The position numbers were made by a program, and so were the translations under genes. A stretch of 64,000 nucleotides of DNA from Lentibacter sp. (GTDB lineage: Bacteria; Pseudomonadota; Alphaproteobacteria; Rhodobacterales; Rhodobacteraceae), in NCBI GenBank assembly GCA_016744435.1, contig JADGEJ010000013.1, positions 1 through 64,000 on the forward strand, read 5' to 3'. Below are positions 26,569 to 36,271 of this stretch, one piece after another. Within the stretch, counting starts at the first letter, position 1; the number at the start of each line of letters is the position of its first letter. The notes beneath the pieces were generated by a model, which worked only from the letters and a program-made list of their open reading frames with translations, had not been told where the DNA came from and did no database searches.

Positions 26569-27738
26569 ATGGTTTTAGAACGGGTTATCTTTGCGTCGCG
26601 GCCCGAAGACAGCAAAGGACGGCTTTATCCTGAAGCAGAAAGCGCCTTTCGCACTTGTTTTCAACGTGATCGCGACAGGATCATCCATGCGAGCGCTTTT
26701 CGACGTCTCAAGCATAAAACGCAGGTCTTTATCGAGCATGAAGGCGACTATTACCGCACGCGCCTGACCCATTCTATCGAAGTCGCACAAGTGGCCCGCA
26801 CGATCTGTGGGGCACTGGGCCTGAACCCCGAGCTGACAGAGGCTGTCGCGCTGGCGCATGACTTGGGGCACACACCGTTTGGCCACACCGGCGAAGAGGC
26901 TCTTGATGCGTTGATGGCGCCCTTCGGCGGATTTGACCACAACGCACAGGCGATCAAGATCGTCACATCTCTTGAAAAGCACTACGCCGACTGGGACGGA
27001 CTTAACCTCACTTGGGAGTGCCTCGAAGGTATCGCCAAGCACAATGGGCCAGTTACCGGCGACATTCCTACGGCTCTTGCGTTCTATAACGCGCGCCATG
27101 ACCTTGAGCTGCACACTCACGCGAGCGCCGAGGCGCAGGTTGCGGCGCTGTCTGATGACATTGCTTACAACCATCACGACATTCACGATGGTTTGCGCGC
27201 CGGGTTATTTGCCGTCGAGGAAATAGCCGCGCTGCCAATCCTGTCTGGCTGTTTTGCTGAAGTTGACGCCGCTCACCCCGGGCTTGATGTTCAGCGCCGT
27301 CGCCACGAAGCCTTGCGTCGTTTTTTTGGCGTGCTGGTGGAAGACGTTATTACAACGACACAAGGTTTGGTGCAGGAAATGGCGCCGCAAAGTGCCGCCG
27401 ATGTACGCCACGCAGGCATGCCTTTGGTACGGTTTTCACCGTCGCTATGGGCTGACCTAAAAGTAATCCGCGCATTCTTGTTTGAACACATGTATCGCGC
27501 ACCCGCCGTCGTGGAAATGCGTGAGCAGGCGACGATGATTGTAGAGAAGCTGTTTGAGGCTTACATATCTGATCCGACGCTTTTGCCTGTAGAGTGGCAA
27601 GAAGCCGCCCGCGACAGTGCGCAAGACACAGCCGCGACTGCCAATATAGTGTCAGATTATCTGAGCGGAATGACCGACAGATATGCTGTACAGGCTGCAA
27701 AGCAGTTGTTTGGCACATCCATCAAAATAGGGCATTAA
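26569..27738 (+). CDS. dgt: dGTPase-like triphosphohydrolase
   Basis: 389 residues from ATG 26569, preceded by AAGGAG; the frame is open from 26521. HD-domain motifs are in order: RRLKHKTQVF, TRLTHSIEVAQ, and ALAHDLGHTPFGHTGE. The enzyme removes triphosphate from dGTP or other dNTPs and so controls nucleotide pools. The length and lack of an insertion fit the type 2 deoxyguanosinetriphosphate triphosphohydrolase-like group. Confidence 0.9.
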   Translation: MVLERVIFASRPEDSKGRLYPEAESAFRTCFQRDRDRIIHASAFRRLKHKTQVFIEHEGDYYRTRLTHSIEVAQVARTICGALGLNPELTEAVALAHDLGHTPFGHTGEEALDALMAPFGGFDHNAQAIKIVTSLEKHYADWDGLNLTWECLEGIAKHNGPVTGDIPTALAFYNARHDLELHTHASAEAQVAALSDDIAYNHHDIHDGLRAGLFAVEEIAALPILSGCFAEVDAAHPGLDVQRRRHEALRRFFGVLVEDVITTTQGLVQEMAPQSAADVRHAGMPLVRFSPSLWADLKVIRAFLFEHMYRAPAVVEMREQATMIVEKLFEAYISDPTLLPVEWQEAARDSAQDTAATANIVSDYLSGMTDRYAVQAAKQLFGTSIKIGH

Positions 27739-27745
27739 ACGTGGT

Positions 27746-28246
27746 TTAGAACGGGATTTCGTCGTCAAAGTCAGTGTTTTGTGGGGCAGGTTGCGATGAA
27801 CCTTGATTGCCACCTTGATTACCACCTTGGCTGCTGCCGTAGTCGTTGCCACCGCCGCCATAGTTGCCGCCGCCACCGCCCGAACCGCCTTCGCTGCGGC
27901 CGTCAAGCATGGTGAGAACACCGTCAAAGCCTTGAAGCACGACCTCAGTTGAGTAACGATCATTGCCAGACTGGTCTTGCCATTTGCGTGTTTGAAGTTT
28001 GCCTTCAACGTAAACCTTTGAACCTTTGCGCAGGTATTGCTCGGCAATTCGTACAAGGCCCTCTTGGAAAATTGCAACTGAGTGCCACTCTGTGCGCTCA
28101 CGGCGTTCGCCTGTGGCTTTGTCTTTCCAGTTTTCCGACGTCGCGATGCGCAGGTTGCACACCTTGCCACCGTTCTGGAACGTGCGCACTTCGGGGTCGC
28201 GCCCCAAGTTGCCTATGATGATGACCTTGTTAACCGAACCCGCCAT
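27746..28246 (-). CDS. ssb: Single-stranded DNA-binding protein
   Basis: A 166-residue protein. An N-terminal OB fold ([18 protein letters not shown]... to ~110) is followed by a Gly/Asn/Gln-rich linker and the acidic tip DFDDEIPF, which recruits replication and repair partners. The linker contains GGNQ units encoded by a 12-bp repeat (27801-27830). Convergent with dgt at eight bases. Confidence 0.95.
   Translation of the reverse strand: MAGSVNKVIIIGNLGRDPEVRTFQNGGKVCNLRIATSENWKDKATGERRERTEWHSVAIFQEGLVRIAEQYLRKGSKVYVEGKLQTRKWQDQSGNDRYSTEVVLQGFDGVLTMLDGRSEGGSGGGGGNYGGGGNDYGSSQGGNQGGNQGSSQPAPQNTDFDDEIPF
27801..27830. repeat. 12-bp repeat in the ssb linker
   Basis: CCTTGATTGCCA (27801-27812), CCTTGATTACCA (27813-27824) and a half copy encode the repeated GGNQ of the flexible linker. 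Confidence 0.6.
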
Positions 28247-28305
28247 GATGCACCTTTCGCAGAATCTAAACTGTTTGTTGGCTATCTTACATCACTCCAG
28301 AGAGC

Positions 28306-28321
28306 TTAATGGAAGCTTAAA
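28306..28321. promoter_or_regulatory. CtrA-like box between ssb and the transglycosylase gene
   Basis: TTAA-N7-TTAAA matches eight of nine consensus positions of TTAA-N7-TTAAC. It lies in the divergent gap, 60 bp from the ssb start and 117 bp from the transglycosylase start. One such match by chance is possible. Confidence 0.3.
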
Positions 28322-28437
28322 ACTTGAAACAAATGAGCGATAATCTGCAAATCTCATTTCATTTTCCAGATTGGCTGGCTTTTTTGTTCATGATGCTTAA
28401 GTTGCTGCCAACACGCGTTTGGGGGAACGGAAGCAGT

Positions 28438-29025
28438 ATGCGGAAAATACTCATCAGCTTGGCTTTGATTGTCTCGGTGGCTCCGATGGCAACCCAAGCA
28501 GATCTGTTTTCATCAGGTAAAAAGAAGACACTGTATAAGTCGCAAACTCGTATTCTCGATACACGCGCGAAAACCCAGTATTCGTCATCGGTGCGCTTGC
28601 AGCCAGCACGGGTGGTGACGCCAAGTAAGTACGGCGTGAGCAAGAGCTATCGGGGAGGCTATCGAGGGCCATACCTGAGCATGGCCAAAGAAGCCGCGCG
28701 ACGCCATGGTGTTCCGGTTGATTTGTTTTTGAGACTGGTACAGCAAGAGAGCGGCTGGAACGCATCTGCAAAGTCGCATGCCGGCGCGTTAGGCCTTGCC
28801 CAGCTTATGCCAGGAACTGCCCGCACTTTGCGCGTAAACCCGCATGACCCTTACGAAAATCTCGAAGGTGGCGCGCGCTACCTGAAGATGCAGTATCGCG
28901 AATTTGGATCATGGCGGCTTGCCTTGGCAGCCTATAATGCAGGGCCTGGAGCGGTGAAAAAGTATGGCGGTGTGCCGCCGTATAAAGAGACGCGGAACTA
29001 CGTGAAAGTGATTTGGGGGAGCTAG
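28438..29025 (+). CDS. Lytic transglycosylase (SLT domain)
   Basis: 195 residues from ATG 28438 (GGAAG upstream; the frame is open from 28324). The N-terminus [20 protein letters not shown] is a signal peptide, so the enzyme is periplasmic. The SLT domain occupies ~75-190, with the catalytic Glu in [20 protein letters not shown], and [10 protein letters not shown]. It cleaves peptidoglycan to 1,6-anhydromuropeptides; the anmK in this window recycles the resulting anhydro-MurNAc. Confidence 0.9.
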   Translation: MRKILISLALIVSVAPMATQADLFSSGKKKTLYKSQTRILDTRAKTQYSSSVRLQPARVVTPSKYGVSKSYRGGYRGPYLSMAKEAARRHGVPVDLFLRLVQQESGWNASAKSHAGALGLAQLMPGTARTLRVNPHDPYENLEGGARYLKMQYREFGSWRLALAAYNAGPGAVKKYGGVPPYKETRNYVKVIWGS

Positions 29026-29041
29026 AAAGCCTCCCCAATAT

Positions 29042-29584
29042 TCAGACGTCAGACAGTTCTTTAGAGTGCATCCAGTCAGCGTGTTTCGGTGCCTTTTTAG
29101 TACGGCTCCATTCTTCCAGCATCTCCCATTTAACGGCATTGAGCTTTTCGAGCATCGCGTCTTCTGCGGGGTCGGGGCAGGCGAGTTCAACGCGGTGGCC
29201 GTTCGGATCAAAGAAATAGATGGAATGGAAGATCGAGTGGTCGGTTACGCCGAGAACTTCGACGCCTTCAGCTTCGATATGTTATTTATATTCAATAAGT
29301 TCTGCGCGGTCTTTCACCTTAAACGCAATGTGCTGCACCCAGACTGGCGTATTCGGGTCGCGGCTCATTTCAGGCTTTGTTGGCAGCTCGAAAAAGGCCA
29401 GCACATTCCCGTTTCCGGCATCGAGGAACACATGCATGTACGGGTCCGGCTCGTGGGTTGACGGCACGTGGTCTTCGGCGATGGCCAGCACGAAGTCCAT
29501 ATTGAGAATTTTCCCATACCATTCCACAGTCTCTTTCGCATCTTTGCAGCGGTAGGCGACGTGGTGAATTTTTTCGATTTTCAT
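29042..29584 (-). pseudogene. VOC (glyoxalase-fold) gene interrupted by one in-frame TAA
   Basis: ATG 29584, preceded by GAGGAG on the minus strand, starts a VOC-family protein (IEKIHHVAYRCKDAKETVEW...). After RAELIEYK at residue 100 there is a TAA (29282-29284). The same frame then continues without any further stop to TGA at 29042, giving HIEAEGVEVLG, HSIYFFDPNGHRVELACP and a C-terminal helix. The second half carries the conserved metal-ligand Glu of the fold (GHRVELA), so the first 100 residues alone would lack an essential part. A single AAA/CAA to TAA change explains it. Fresh pseudogene, sequencing error or read-through are the options. Confidence 0.8.
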
Positions 29585-29686
29585 GTTTGGCTCCTCATAT
29601 GTTGACGCATTGCATGAGGGTTACATATGTAACTATCAAGCCAGAAAAGGGCCGAGCAAGGTGCCCGGCCTCAATATTGCATGGTG

Positions 29687-31783
29687 TTACTCTGCAGCTT
29701 CCTGCGCGAGTTTGATAACTGGTTCCATGGTTTTCAGTGTCTTATCATCGAGATGGCACTTGATCTCGTGACCGTTCCCCAGGTCCTTCACCTGAGGAAC
29801 TTCCTTGTCACACAACCCATCAGGTACATTGTCCTTCCAGCGACAACGTGTCTGGAACGGGCAACCAGAAGGAGGGTTCATGGCCGAGGGAATATCGCCT
29901 TCCAACACGATATGCTGTTTTTCTATTTTTGTATCAGCGATCGGAACCGCTGACAGCAAGGCCTCGGTGTAAGGGTGGTAGGGCGGCGAGAAGATATCAT
30001 CCGTGGTGCCCAATTCGACAACATGGCCAAGGTACATCACCATCACCCGATCACTCAGGTAGCGTACGATCGAGAGGTCGTGGCTGATGAAAAGCAGCGT
30101 GGTTTTGTGCTCGCGCTGGATTTCCATCAACAGGTCGGTGACGGCGGCTTGCACCGAAACGTCAAGAGCCGAGACGGGCTCGTCCGCAACAACAATACGA
30201 GCGTCGCCAGCAAAAGCACGAGCGATTCCAACACGTTGCTTCTGTCCGCCCGAAAGTTGGCGCGGCATGCGATCAGCAAAGGCCCGCGGCAGTTTCACGA
30301 GATCGAGAAGGTGCAGCATCCGCTCGCGGCGTGCTTCGTCACTGTCTCCAACTCCAAAAATCTCCAACGCGCGGACAATCTGCCGTCCAACTGTCATTGA
30401 CGGATTCAGTGTGTCAAAAGGGTTTTGGAACACCATCTGAATGTCCGCCACAGTTTTGGTGTCACGGTGCTCGATCGCGGTTCCTTCGATGTTCTCGCCA
30501 TCTAGCAAAATCTCACCGTCGGTCGCGGTTTCGAGGCCCATGAGGACCTTGGCAAAGGTTGACTTGCCGCAACCAGACTCGCCAACAATGGCGAGGGTTT
30601 CACTTTCATGCGCTTCAAAAGAAAGGGTTTCATTGGCTTTGACCACGCGCGTTTCGGCACCGCCAAAGAGAGCGTTGGCAGCGACTTCGTAGTATTTCTT
30701 GAGGTTGTCCATCTTGAGAACGACTTTACCAATCTCGCCTTTGGTCTTTTGCTCGCCTATTTCGAGCGGCGCGTTCCAATCGATCTCCTTGAACTTTAGA
30801 CACCGTGTTTCATGGTCTCCGGCGCTGTCGGCGGGGTGCATTGGGATAAAACCTTCATCACATTGCCCTTCCTCGTAATAGTCGCAGCGTGGGCCGAAAT
30901 TGCAGCCCTTTGGGCGCTCATGGGGCAGCGGGAAGTTGCCCGGAATGGCCACCAGCGGTCGCGAGTTCTTGTCAGCGCCGGGCAGGGGGATAGAGCGGAA
31001 AAGTGCTTGTGTATAAGGGTGTTGCATGTTGTTGAACACGGTTTCAATGTCGCCACGCTCAACCGCTTCACCAGAATACATCACACAAATTCTGTCACAT
31101 GTTTCAAGCACGAGGCCAAGGTTGTGCGAAATGAACAGCATTGAAGTGCCGTATTTCTTGCCAAGATCTTTGACGAGCTCGACAACAGCCGCCTCAACCG
31201 TCACGTCGAGCGCGGTGGTGGGCTCGTCCAAGATCAGCAAAGAAGGCTTTGACATCAAGGCCATAGCGATCACGATACGCTGCTGCTGGCCGCCGGAAAG
31301 CTGGTGCGGATAGCTAGACAACATGCGCTTGGGGTCGGGCAGTTTCACGTCGGTGACAACTTCGAGAGCACGGTTGTAGGCTTCGGTTTCAGACACACCT
31401 TCGTGGATCATCGGCACTTCCATGAGCTGCGCGCCGATCTTCATGGCCGGGTTGAGAGAGGCCATAGGCTCTTGATATATCATAGCAATTTCGTTGCCAC
31501 GGATGCCACGGAGCTCGTCGGCGTCCATCTTCTCCATGTCGCGGCCTTTGAACTTGATGCTGCCGCCAACAATGCGGCCGTTCTTGCCTAAGTCGCGCAT
31601 AACGCCCAGCGCCACAGTTGACTTGCCGCAGCCGGATTCTCCAACCAAACCAACGGCTTCACCGGGCGCGACCTTGACAGAAAAATCCATCACGGCGGGA
31701 ATTTCACGTAAGCGCGTGAAGAAGGATATCGACAGTTTGTCGATCTCAAGAATGGGGCCATCGTAGTCATGGATCTTGGACAT
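29687..31783 (-). CDS. Fused peptide-type ABC transporter ATPase (DppD-DppF)
   Basis: 698 residues containing two complete ABC domains. Each has Walker A GESGCGKST (~52 and ~400), a signature LSGGQ and Walker B (LLILDEPTTALD and RIVVADEPVSALD), and each is followed by an oligopeptide/dipeptide transporter C-terminal segment with Cys-rich motifs (CNFGPRCDYYEEGQC; GCPFQTRCRW). It should power import of peptides or similar solutes at the inner membrane. The two permease genes lie upstream on the same strand; a 180-bp gap holding the 63-bp repeat copy B separates it from the nearer permease. Confidence 0.9.
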   Translation of the reverse strand: MSKIHDYDGPILEIDKLSISFFTRLREIPAVMDFSVKVAPGEAVGLVGESGCGKSTVALGVMRDLGKNGRIVGGSIKFKGRDMEKMDADELRGIRGNEIAMIYQEPMASLNPAMKIGAQLMEVPMIHEGVSETEAYNRALEVVTDVKLPDPKRMLSSYPHQLSGGQQQRIVIAMALMSKPSLLILDEPTTALDVTVEAAVVELVKDLGKKYGTSMLFISHNLGLVLETCDRICVMYSGEAVERGDIETVFNNMQHPYTQALFRSIPLPGADKNSRPLVAIPGNFPLPHERPKGCNFGPRCDYYEEGQCDEGFIPMHPADSAGDHETRCLKFKEIDWNAPLEIGEQKTKGEIGKVVLKMDNLKKYYEVAANALFGGAETRVVKANETLSFEAHESETLAIVGESGCGKSTFAKVLMGLETATDGEILLDGENIEGTAIEHRDTKTVADIQMVFQNPFDTLNPSMTVGRQIVRALEIFGVGDSDEARRERMLHLLDLVKLPRAFADRMPRQLSGGQKQRVGIARAFAGDARIVVADEPVSALDVSVQAAVTDLLMEIQREHKTTLLFISHDLSIVRYLSDRVMVMYLGHVVELGTTDDIFSPPYHPYTEALLSAVPIADTKIEKQHIVLEGDIPSAMNPPSGCPFQTRCRWKDNVPDGLCDKEVPQVKDLGNGHEIKCHLDDKTLKTMEPVIKLAQEAAE

Positions 31784-31811
31784 TAATTTTCTCCCTGAGA
31801 GGCGCGCAACG

Positions 31812-31874
31812 CAGTGCCGACACTATGCAGCAAAGTATGCATACCGCAGTGCATAACGCGTACATACAGTTTTG
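31812..31874 (+). repeat. 63-bp dispersed repeat, copy B
   Basis: Exactly 63 bp from CAGTGCC to GTTTTG, matching copies A and C. It shares the 3' end CGCGTACATACAGTTTTG with copy C and contains TATGCA/TGCATA inverted blocks. It lies inside the transporter operon, upstream of the fused ATPase gene and opposite in orientation to it. Confidence 0.8.
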
Positions 31875-31963
31875 AGCCGGTTTCAGCGTTAACCATGATG
31901 TGCGCGTCCTTATCATTTTGTTTATCAGGTGCGCGGCGAGGCAAACCCGCCGCGCGCTCAAAC

Positions 31964-33808
31964 TCAATCTTTCAGCGATTCTTCGCGCAAACCGTCAGCC
32001 AGCAGGTTGAGGCCCAGAACGAGCGACAACAATGCAAAGGCGGGCGGCAGGGCCGGGTGCGGGTAGATCATCAACAGCTTGCGCCCGTCGTTGATCGTTG
32101 AGCCCCAGTCCGGGCTTTCCGGCGGCAGGCCGAGGCCGAAGAAGCCCAAGGTGCCCAGAAGGATCGTGGTATAGCCAATGCGCAGGCAGAAATCGACGAT
32201 CAGCGGCCCGCGAGCGTTTGGCAGGATCTCCCAGAGCATGATATACCACGGGCCTTCACCGCGCGTTTGGGCGGCGGCAACATAGTCGCGTGAGTTGATG
32301 TCAAGCGCGAGGCCCCGCACGATCCGGAAAACTGTCGGAGAGTTGACGAAAACAACCGACACGAAGACCACAAGGATACCGCCGGGGATGTCGAAGAAAT
32401 CAAGCGGCCAGAAGTCGATCTTGGAACCAGCTGTGTTGATCGTTGACATATAGAGCAAAAACATCGGGATCAGCCAGACCGAGAGCCAGAGCTTGTTCTT
32501 GGCAGGCTGTGTCCTTAGGCGCGAGTGCAAAAGCACCCCAACAAAGATCATCGGGAAGGCAAATAGAACCACGGCCATATATTGCGGCAGCCCTGTCTTG
32601 ACGATCTCGGGAGTAACCAGAAGATAGAACAACAGGATAACCGGAAAGGCGAGGATCAGGTTGGCCAAAAAGCTGAGGGCCGTATCAAGCGTGGTTTTGA
32701 ACAGCAGCGCAAACATAATACCAAGCACGGTTGCAAAAATCAGCGCGTTCATGAAGCCAGAAGTTGCCAGCGTGTAGACGACAATGACAGCAAAGACAGC
32801 CGCTGTCGCGATAGCGCCATAGCTTTTAACACTGTTGAGGGCAGGGCCTGAGAAGTAGCCAGCCGGCAAGCCAAGGGTGATCCCGACCATAAAGGCAAAC
32901 AGGGTTGCGAGCGGTGCGATCAGAATAACGATCCCGCTGCCCATAACCATGCGGCTGAACACGTCGCGTGCGAGGTTGTCACCACCGAGCAGATAGAACG
33001 GATACTCATGCGCTTCAGCGCCGCGAAGCGGTGTACCCGGCAGTTTGTTCTTCATGCCCGAGGCCTGATCAAGTGCGCCGTGGGTCGCGATCATCTCAAA
33101 GAAGCCGCTGTAAAAGGCTGTGAACACCCAGAACATCACCAGCCCAAAGCCGATCATACCGATGATATTGTCATAGAGCTTGCCGTAGAGGCCAAGCTTG
33201 CGTTTGTAGAACATCGACACTGTGAAGAGTAGTGCAAGCGAGGTCCAGACTGGCATGAAGCGCATGAAGATCGAGGCGATGATGCCACGGCCCTGCATCA
33301 CCGCGATGCGCTTTTCAGCGGCCAATGTTTCGGCGTCTGGCATTGTGTCGGGGTCAAGCCCAGCCACATAGTCGCGGAAGCCTGCGCCAGCAAACAGGAG
33401 CGTCCAGACAAGCCAAGCCGCGACGAGCAGGCCGATAACTTTGAGCGCGAGCACAAAGACATAGCCCATCGTTGCGGCAGGGTCGTCAAAGAAGGTGTTC
33501 ATGAAGTAGCCGAGCATTGCCGCAAAGAGCGCAAGACCAAGGAGCAGCGCTAGGATTTTGCCCAGTGATCCGCTGTCCAGCCCGCCGCCAGCGCCGCCAG
33601 TTACGGTTGCGTAGACATAGCTAAAGCCAACGATCATTAGAACGACGACTGCGATGCCGTTGAAAAGTGAAAACGAGCCGGAGGTTGACGAGCTTGTCAG
33701 CGACAAGAGCATCGCGCAAAGCCCGCAAATAACGGCGATTGTGATGGCGATAGCGAGTAGGCTGCCAAAGCCGGTGGCGTAGGCGCCAAACCATGTAAGA
33801 GGTTCCAT
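31964..33808 (-). CDS. ABC transporter permease with long N-terminal membrane extension (DppC-like)
   Basis: 614 residues, about twice the usual DppC length. The C-terminal ~310 residues are a normal BPD-type permease with the EAA-like loop SRDYVAAAQTRGEGPWYIMLWEILPNA split over ~500-530 and LGLPPESPDWG near the end. The first ~200 residues hold about five additional hydrophobic segments (for example AIAITIAVICGLCAMLLSL and ILALLLGLALFAAMLGYF) with no known role. A further insertion of hydrophobic segments lies between ~330 and 460. It stands between the DppB-like permease and the fused ATPase. Confidence 0.85.
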   Translation of the reverse strand: MEPLTWFGAYATGFGSLLAIAITIAVICGLCAMLLSLTSSSTSGSFSLFNGIAVVVLMIVGFSYVYATVTGGAGGGLDSGSLGKILALLLGLALFAAMLGYFMNTFFDDPAATMGYVFVLALKVIGLLVAAWLVWTLLFAGAGFRDYVAGLDPDTMPDAETLAAEKRIAVMQGRGIIASIFMRFMPVWTSLALLFTVSMFYKRKLGLYGKLYDNIIGMIGFGLVMFWVFTAFYSGFFEMIATHGALDQASGMKNKLPGTPLRGAEAHEYPFYLLGGDNLARDVFSRMVMGSGIVILIAPLATLFAFMVGITLGLPAGYFSGPALNSVKSYGAIATAAVFAVIVVYTLATSGFMNALIFATVLGIMFALLFKTTLDTALSFLANLILAFPVILLFYLLVTPEIVKTGLPQYMAVVLFAFPMIFVGVLLHSRLRTQPAKNKLWLSVWLIPMFLLYMSTINTAGSKIDFWPLDFFDIPGGILVVFVSVVFVNSPTVFRIVRGLALDINSRDYVAAAQTRGEGPWYIMLWEILPNARGPLIVDFCLRIGYTTILLGTLGFFGLGLPPESPDWGSTINDGRKLLMIYPHPALPPAFALLSLVLGLNLLADGLREESLKD

Positions 33809-33821
33809 GTTTTGTTCTCCC

Positions 33822-34907
33822 TTACGAAATTCTGATGCGTGGATTGAGGAAGACGTAGCCGATGTCAGACAACAGCTGCGTGATCAACACCACGAATACG
33901 GAGACGACGGAAACACCGAGAAGCAGCTCGATGTCGTTGTTGCCAGCGGCTTGAACGAGCGTCCAGCCAAAGCCCTTGTAGTTAAACAGCGTCTCGACAA
34001 TGACGACACCGTTTAGCAGCCAGGGGATTTGCAACATGATGACAGTGAACGGCGCGATCAGAGCGTTTCTGAGCGCGTGTTTCATAACGATATTGCGAAA
34101 GCTTACGCCCTTGAGGCGGGCTGTTCTGATGTACTGCGCTGTCATGACTTCGGCCATTGAGGCGCGTGTCATGCGGGCGATATAGCCCATTCCGTAGAGC
34201 GAGATTGTCAGAACCGGTAGGAAGAAGTTCTGGAAGTTGGCGCTTTCCATGGCCGAAGTTGCCGTGCCCTTAAAGAGCGTCTTGCCTTCTATTAGGCCAG
34301 CTTCCGCGAGCATTGGGCTGACGCCGAAGCGCGAGGAGGCCAAGAGGGCGATGAAGATAACACCGGAGACATATTCTGGCGTTGCTGTTGTCGCGATCGA
34401 GAGGGTTGAGAGCGTTCTGTCAGTGCGTGAGCCTTCGCGCATGCCCGCGAGCACTCCGATTATGAGGGCCGAGGGCACCATAAGCAGCATAACAAACAAC
34501 ATCAGCTTGGCGGTGAGGCCAAGCCGCGTTGCTATAATGCTTGAGACGTTGTCTTTGAAAACCGTTGAAAAGCCCCAGTCGCCTTGCAGAATGCCGCAGC
34601 GTGTGGGCGCTTTATCAGGCTCGACACCAGAGCGGATACAACGGCCAACTGTGTTGCCTTCAGTGTCTTTCGAGACATAGCCGGGGGCCAAACCGAGCCA
34701 TTCGGCATACTTGCGCGGCAGCGGCTGAAGGTAGCCGCGACTGCCCAGATACGATTCGACTTGCTCGTCGCTCATGCGGAAGTTGCCCTGCGTTTTGGCG
34801 AGTTTTTCAAGGTTTGGGTAGAGGTTGGTCAGAAAGAAGACCACGAAAGTCAGGCAGAGCGCTGTGAGCAGCATCACTCCCAAACGTCGTAAGATAAATA
34901 GTCCCAT
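33822..34907 (-). CDS. ABC transporter permease (DppB-like)
   Basis: 361 residues from ATG 34907 with AGGGG upstream on the minus strand. It has a typical N-terminal membrane anchor LFILRRLGVMLLTALCL, a periplasmic loop to ~130 and a five-helix permease core with TARLKGVSFRNIVMKHALRNA as the ATPase-contact loop. The frame is open to 35153, but the extra 82 codons are low-complexity and unlike the family. First gene of the transporter operon; no substrate-binding protein is next to it. Confidence 0.88.
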   Translation of the reverse strand: MGLFILRRLGVMLLTALCLTFVVFFLTNLYPNLEKLAKTQGNFRMSDEQVESYLGSRGYLQPLPRKYAEWLGLAPGYVSKDTEGNTVGRCIRSGVEPDKAPTRCGILQGDWGFSTVFKDNVSSIIATRLGLTAKLMLFVMLLMVPSALIIGVLAGMREGSRTDRTLSTLSIATTATPEYVSGVIFIALLASSRFGVSPMLAEAGLIEGKTLFKGTATSAMESANFQNFFLPVLTISLYGMGYIARMTRASMAEVMTAQYIRTARLKGVSFRNIVMKHALRNALIAPFTVIMLQIPWLLNGVVIVETLFNYKGFGWTLVQAAGNNDIELLLGVSVVSVFVVLITQLLSDIGYVFLNPRIRIS

Positions 34908-35224
34908 GAGGTGCCCCTGTTGGTCAGGCGGTTTTAGACGGTAAGTCTTTGTAGGCGTGCCATTGGCGGTTGGCTGGCCTTTGATTGGCGCGCGCTTAGA
35001 GCGCAGTGTGTTTAGGGAGGCTAAAGCAGATAGCGTCGCCGGACGGTGTGATTGCTGGGCGTCGGCAGCGCTGCGCGCAGGGCTCGCTTGCTTTGATACA
35101 TCTGTCACTCCCAATGGTGGGGATGTGCTGATTTGCTCAGTCTCGTTCCCCAACTTCTAGCATTCGGACATATTTAAGACGCATCCGTCAATGGGGCGCG
35201 TGAATTAATTAGGCACCCGCTGGC
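34908..35224. other. Gene-free stretch upstream of the transporter operon
   Basis: About 317 bases between the DppB-like gene and miaA. An open frame on the minus strand covers most of it but has no family resemblance, no ribosome site and a Ser/Thr/Pro-rich composition. The expected binding-protein gene is not here. The promoter of the transporter operon should lie in this stretch. Confidence 0.5.
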
Positions 35225-36106
35225 TTAACTTTGAGGATCAAGAGACTGCCAAGCTTGCATTCGAGCTCGAAACCAAGTGCGCTGTCGTTTGGCATATTGC
35301 CGGCTGGCAATGATCGCTTGAGCACGGGCCTCCTTCAGGCTGATCTCACCCTGTAAGTGGGCAATCAGCTCACGCGCACCGATGGCCTTAGACGACGGTT
35401 TGTCTGGTGACCAACTCGCCAGATTGGCTTGGGCTTCTTCAAGCGCGCCTTCGCGCAGCATAAAGTCAAAACGCTGTTCAATGCGCGCGTTAAGCCAGTC
35501 ACGGTCGGCATTCATAACCAAAGGCTGAGCCTGCTCAAGGGCAAGCAAAGGCGCGGGCGTGTCGTCCTGCCATGCGGCCAGCCCGCGGCCCGTTGTCTGC
35601 TGAACTTCCCAAGCGCGCTGCACGCGCATCGGGTTTTGCACGTCAATCTTGGCACGGGTTTCAGCATCAAGAGCGGCAATCATCGCCTCTAACTGGCCCG
35701 CAAGGCGCAGCCCGTCAGCCTCTTGGCGCACTTCAGCTGGGGTTGGTGGAATGTCGGCCAAACCCTCTGTGAGGGCGCTGAAGTAAAGCCCGGTGCCGCC
35801 GACGATGATCAGCCGCTCGTCGCTATGCGAAAGCAGGGCCTTCACCTCACTCAGCCATTCGCCAACAGAAAACGGATGCGTGCCTTTGATGTGTCCGTAA
35901 AGCCTGTGTGGCGCACGGGTTTCTTCCTCAACACTTGGCCGCGCGGTTAGCAGGCGCCAATCCGAATAGACTTGTAGCGCATCGGCATTGACGATCACGC
36001 CGCCCTGCGCCTCGGCTATGTTCAACGCGAGGCCAGACTTGCCCGAGGCTGTCGGGCCCGCAATGAGCACGGGCTGTTCAGGGCTGATGTCAGTGATGCG
36101 CAACAT
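35225..36106 (-). CDS. miaA: tRNA dimethylallyltransferase
   Basis: 293 residues with P-loop [19 protein letters not shown] at ~15, the conserved [38 protein letters not shown] (~100), and a C-terminal [12 protein letters not shown] segment. It isopentenylates A37 of tRNAs that read UNN codons, using DMAPP; dxr in this window belongs to the pathway supplying DMAPP. Confidence 0.95.
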   Translation of the reverse strand: MLRITDISPEQPVLIAGPTASGKSGLALNIAEAQGGVIVNADALQVYSDWRLLTARPSVEEETRAPHRLYGHIKGTHPFSVGEWLSEVKALLSHSDERLIIVGGTGLYFSALTEGLADIPPTPAEVRQEADGLRLAGQLEAMIAALDAETRAKIDVQNPMRVQRAWEVQQTTGRGLAAWQDDTPAPLLALEQAQPLVMNADRDWLNARIEQRFDFMLREGALEEAQANLASWSPDKPSSKAIGARELIAHLQGEISLKEARAQAIIASRQYAKRQRTWFRARMQAWQSLDPQS

Positions 36107-36271
36107 GAGCTAGGCAATAGCCTATGCGGCAGGCAGGCAAAAGAGGGCAAGTTTGTCGTCTCATGCGCGATGTCGTCGGAACGCAGCGGGAGGCCTCAAC
36201 ACCACGCGCATTTCGAATGGCGAAAGGGGCGGTGCCGCCAATGGCGGCTCTGCCGCGTCTGAAGTGACGTT

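Noticed and set aside
34908..35153. N-terminal extension of the DppB-like permease
   Set aside because: The extra 82 codons are low-complexity, lack family similarity and have no better ribosome site than ATG 34907.
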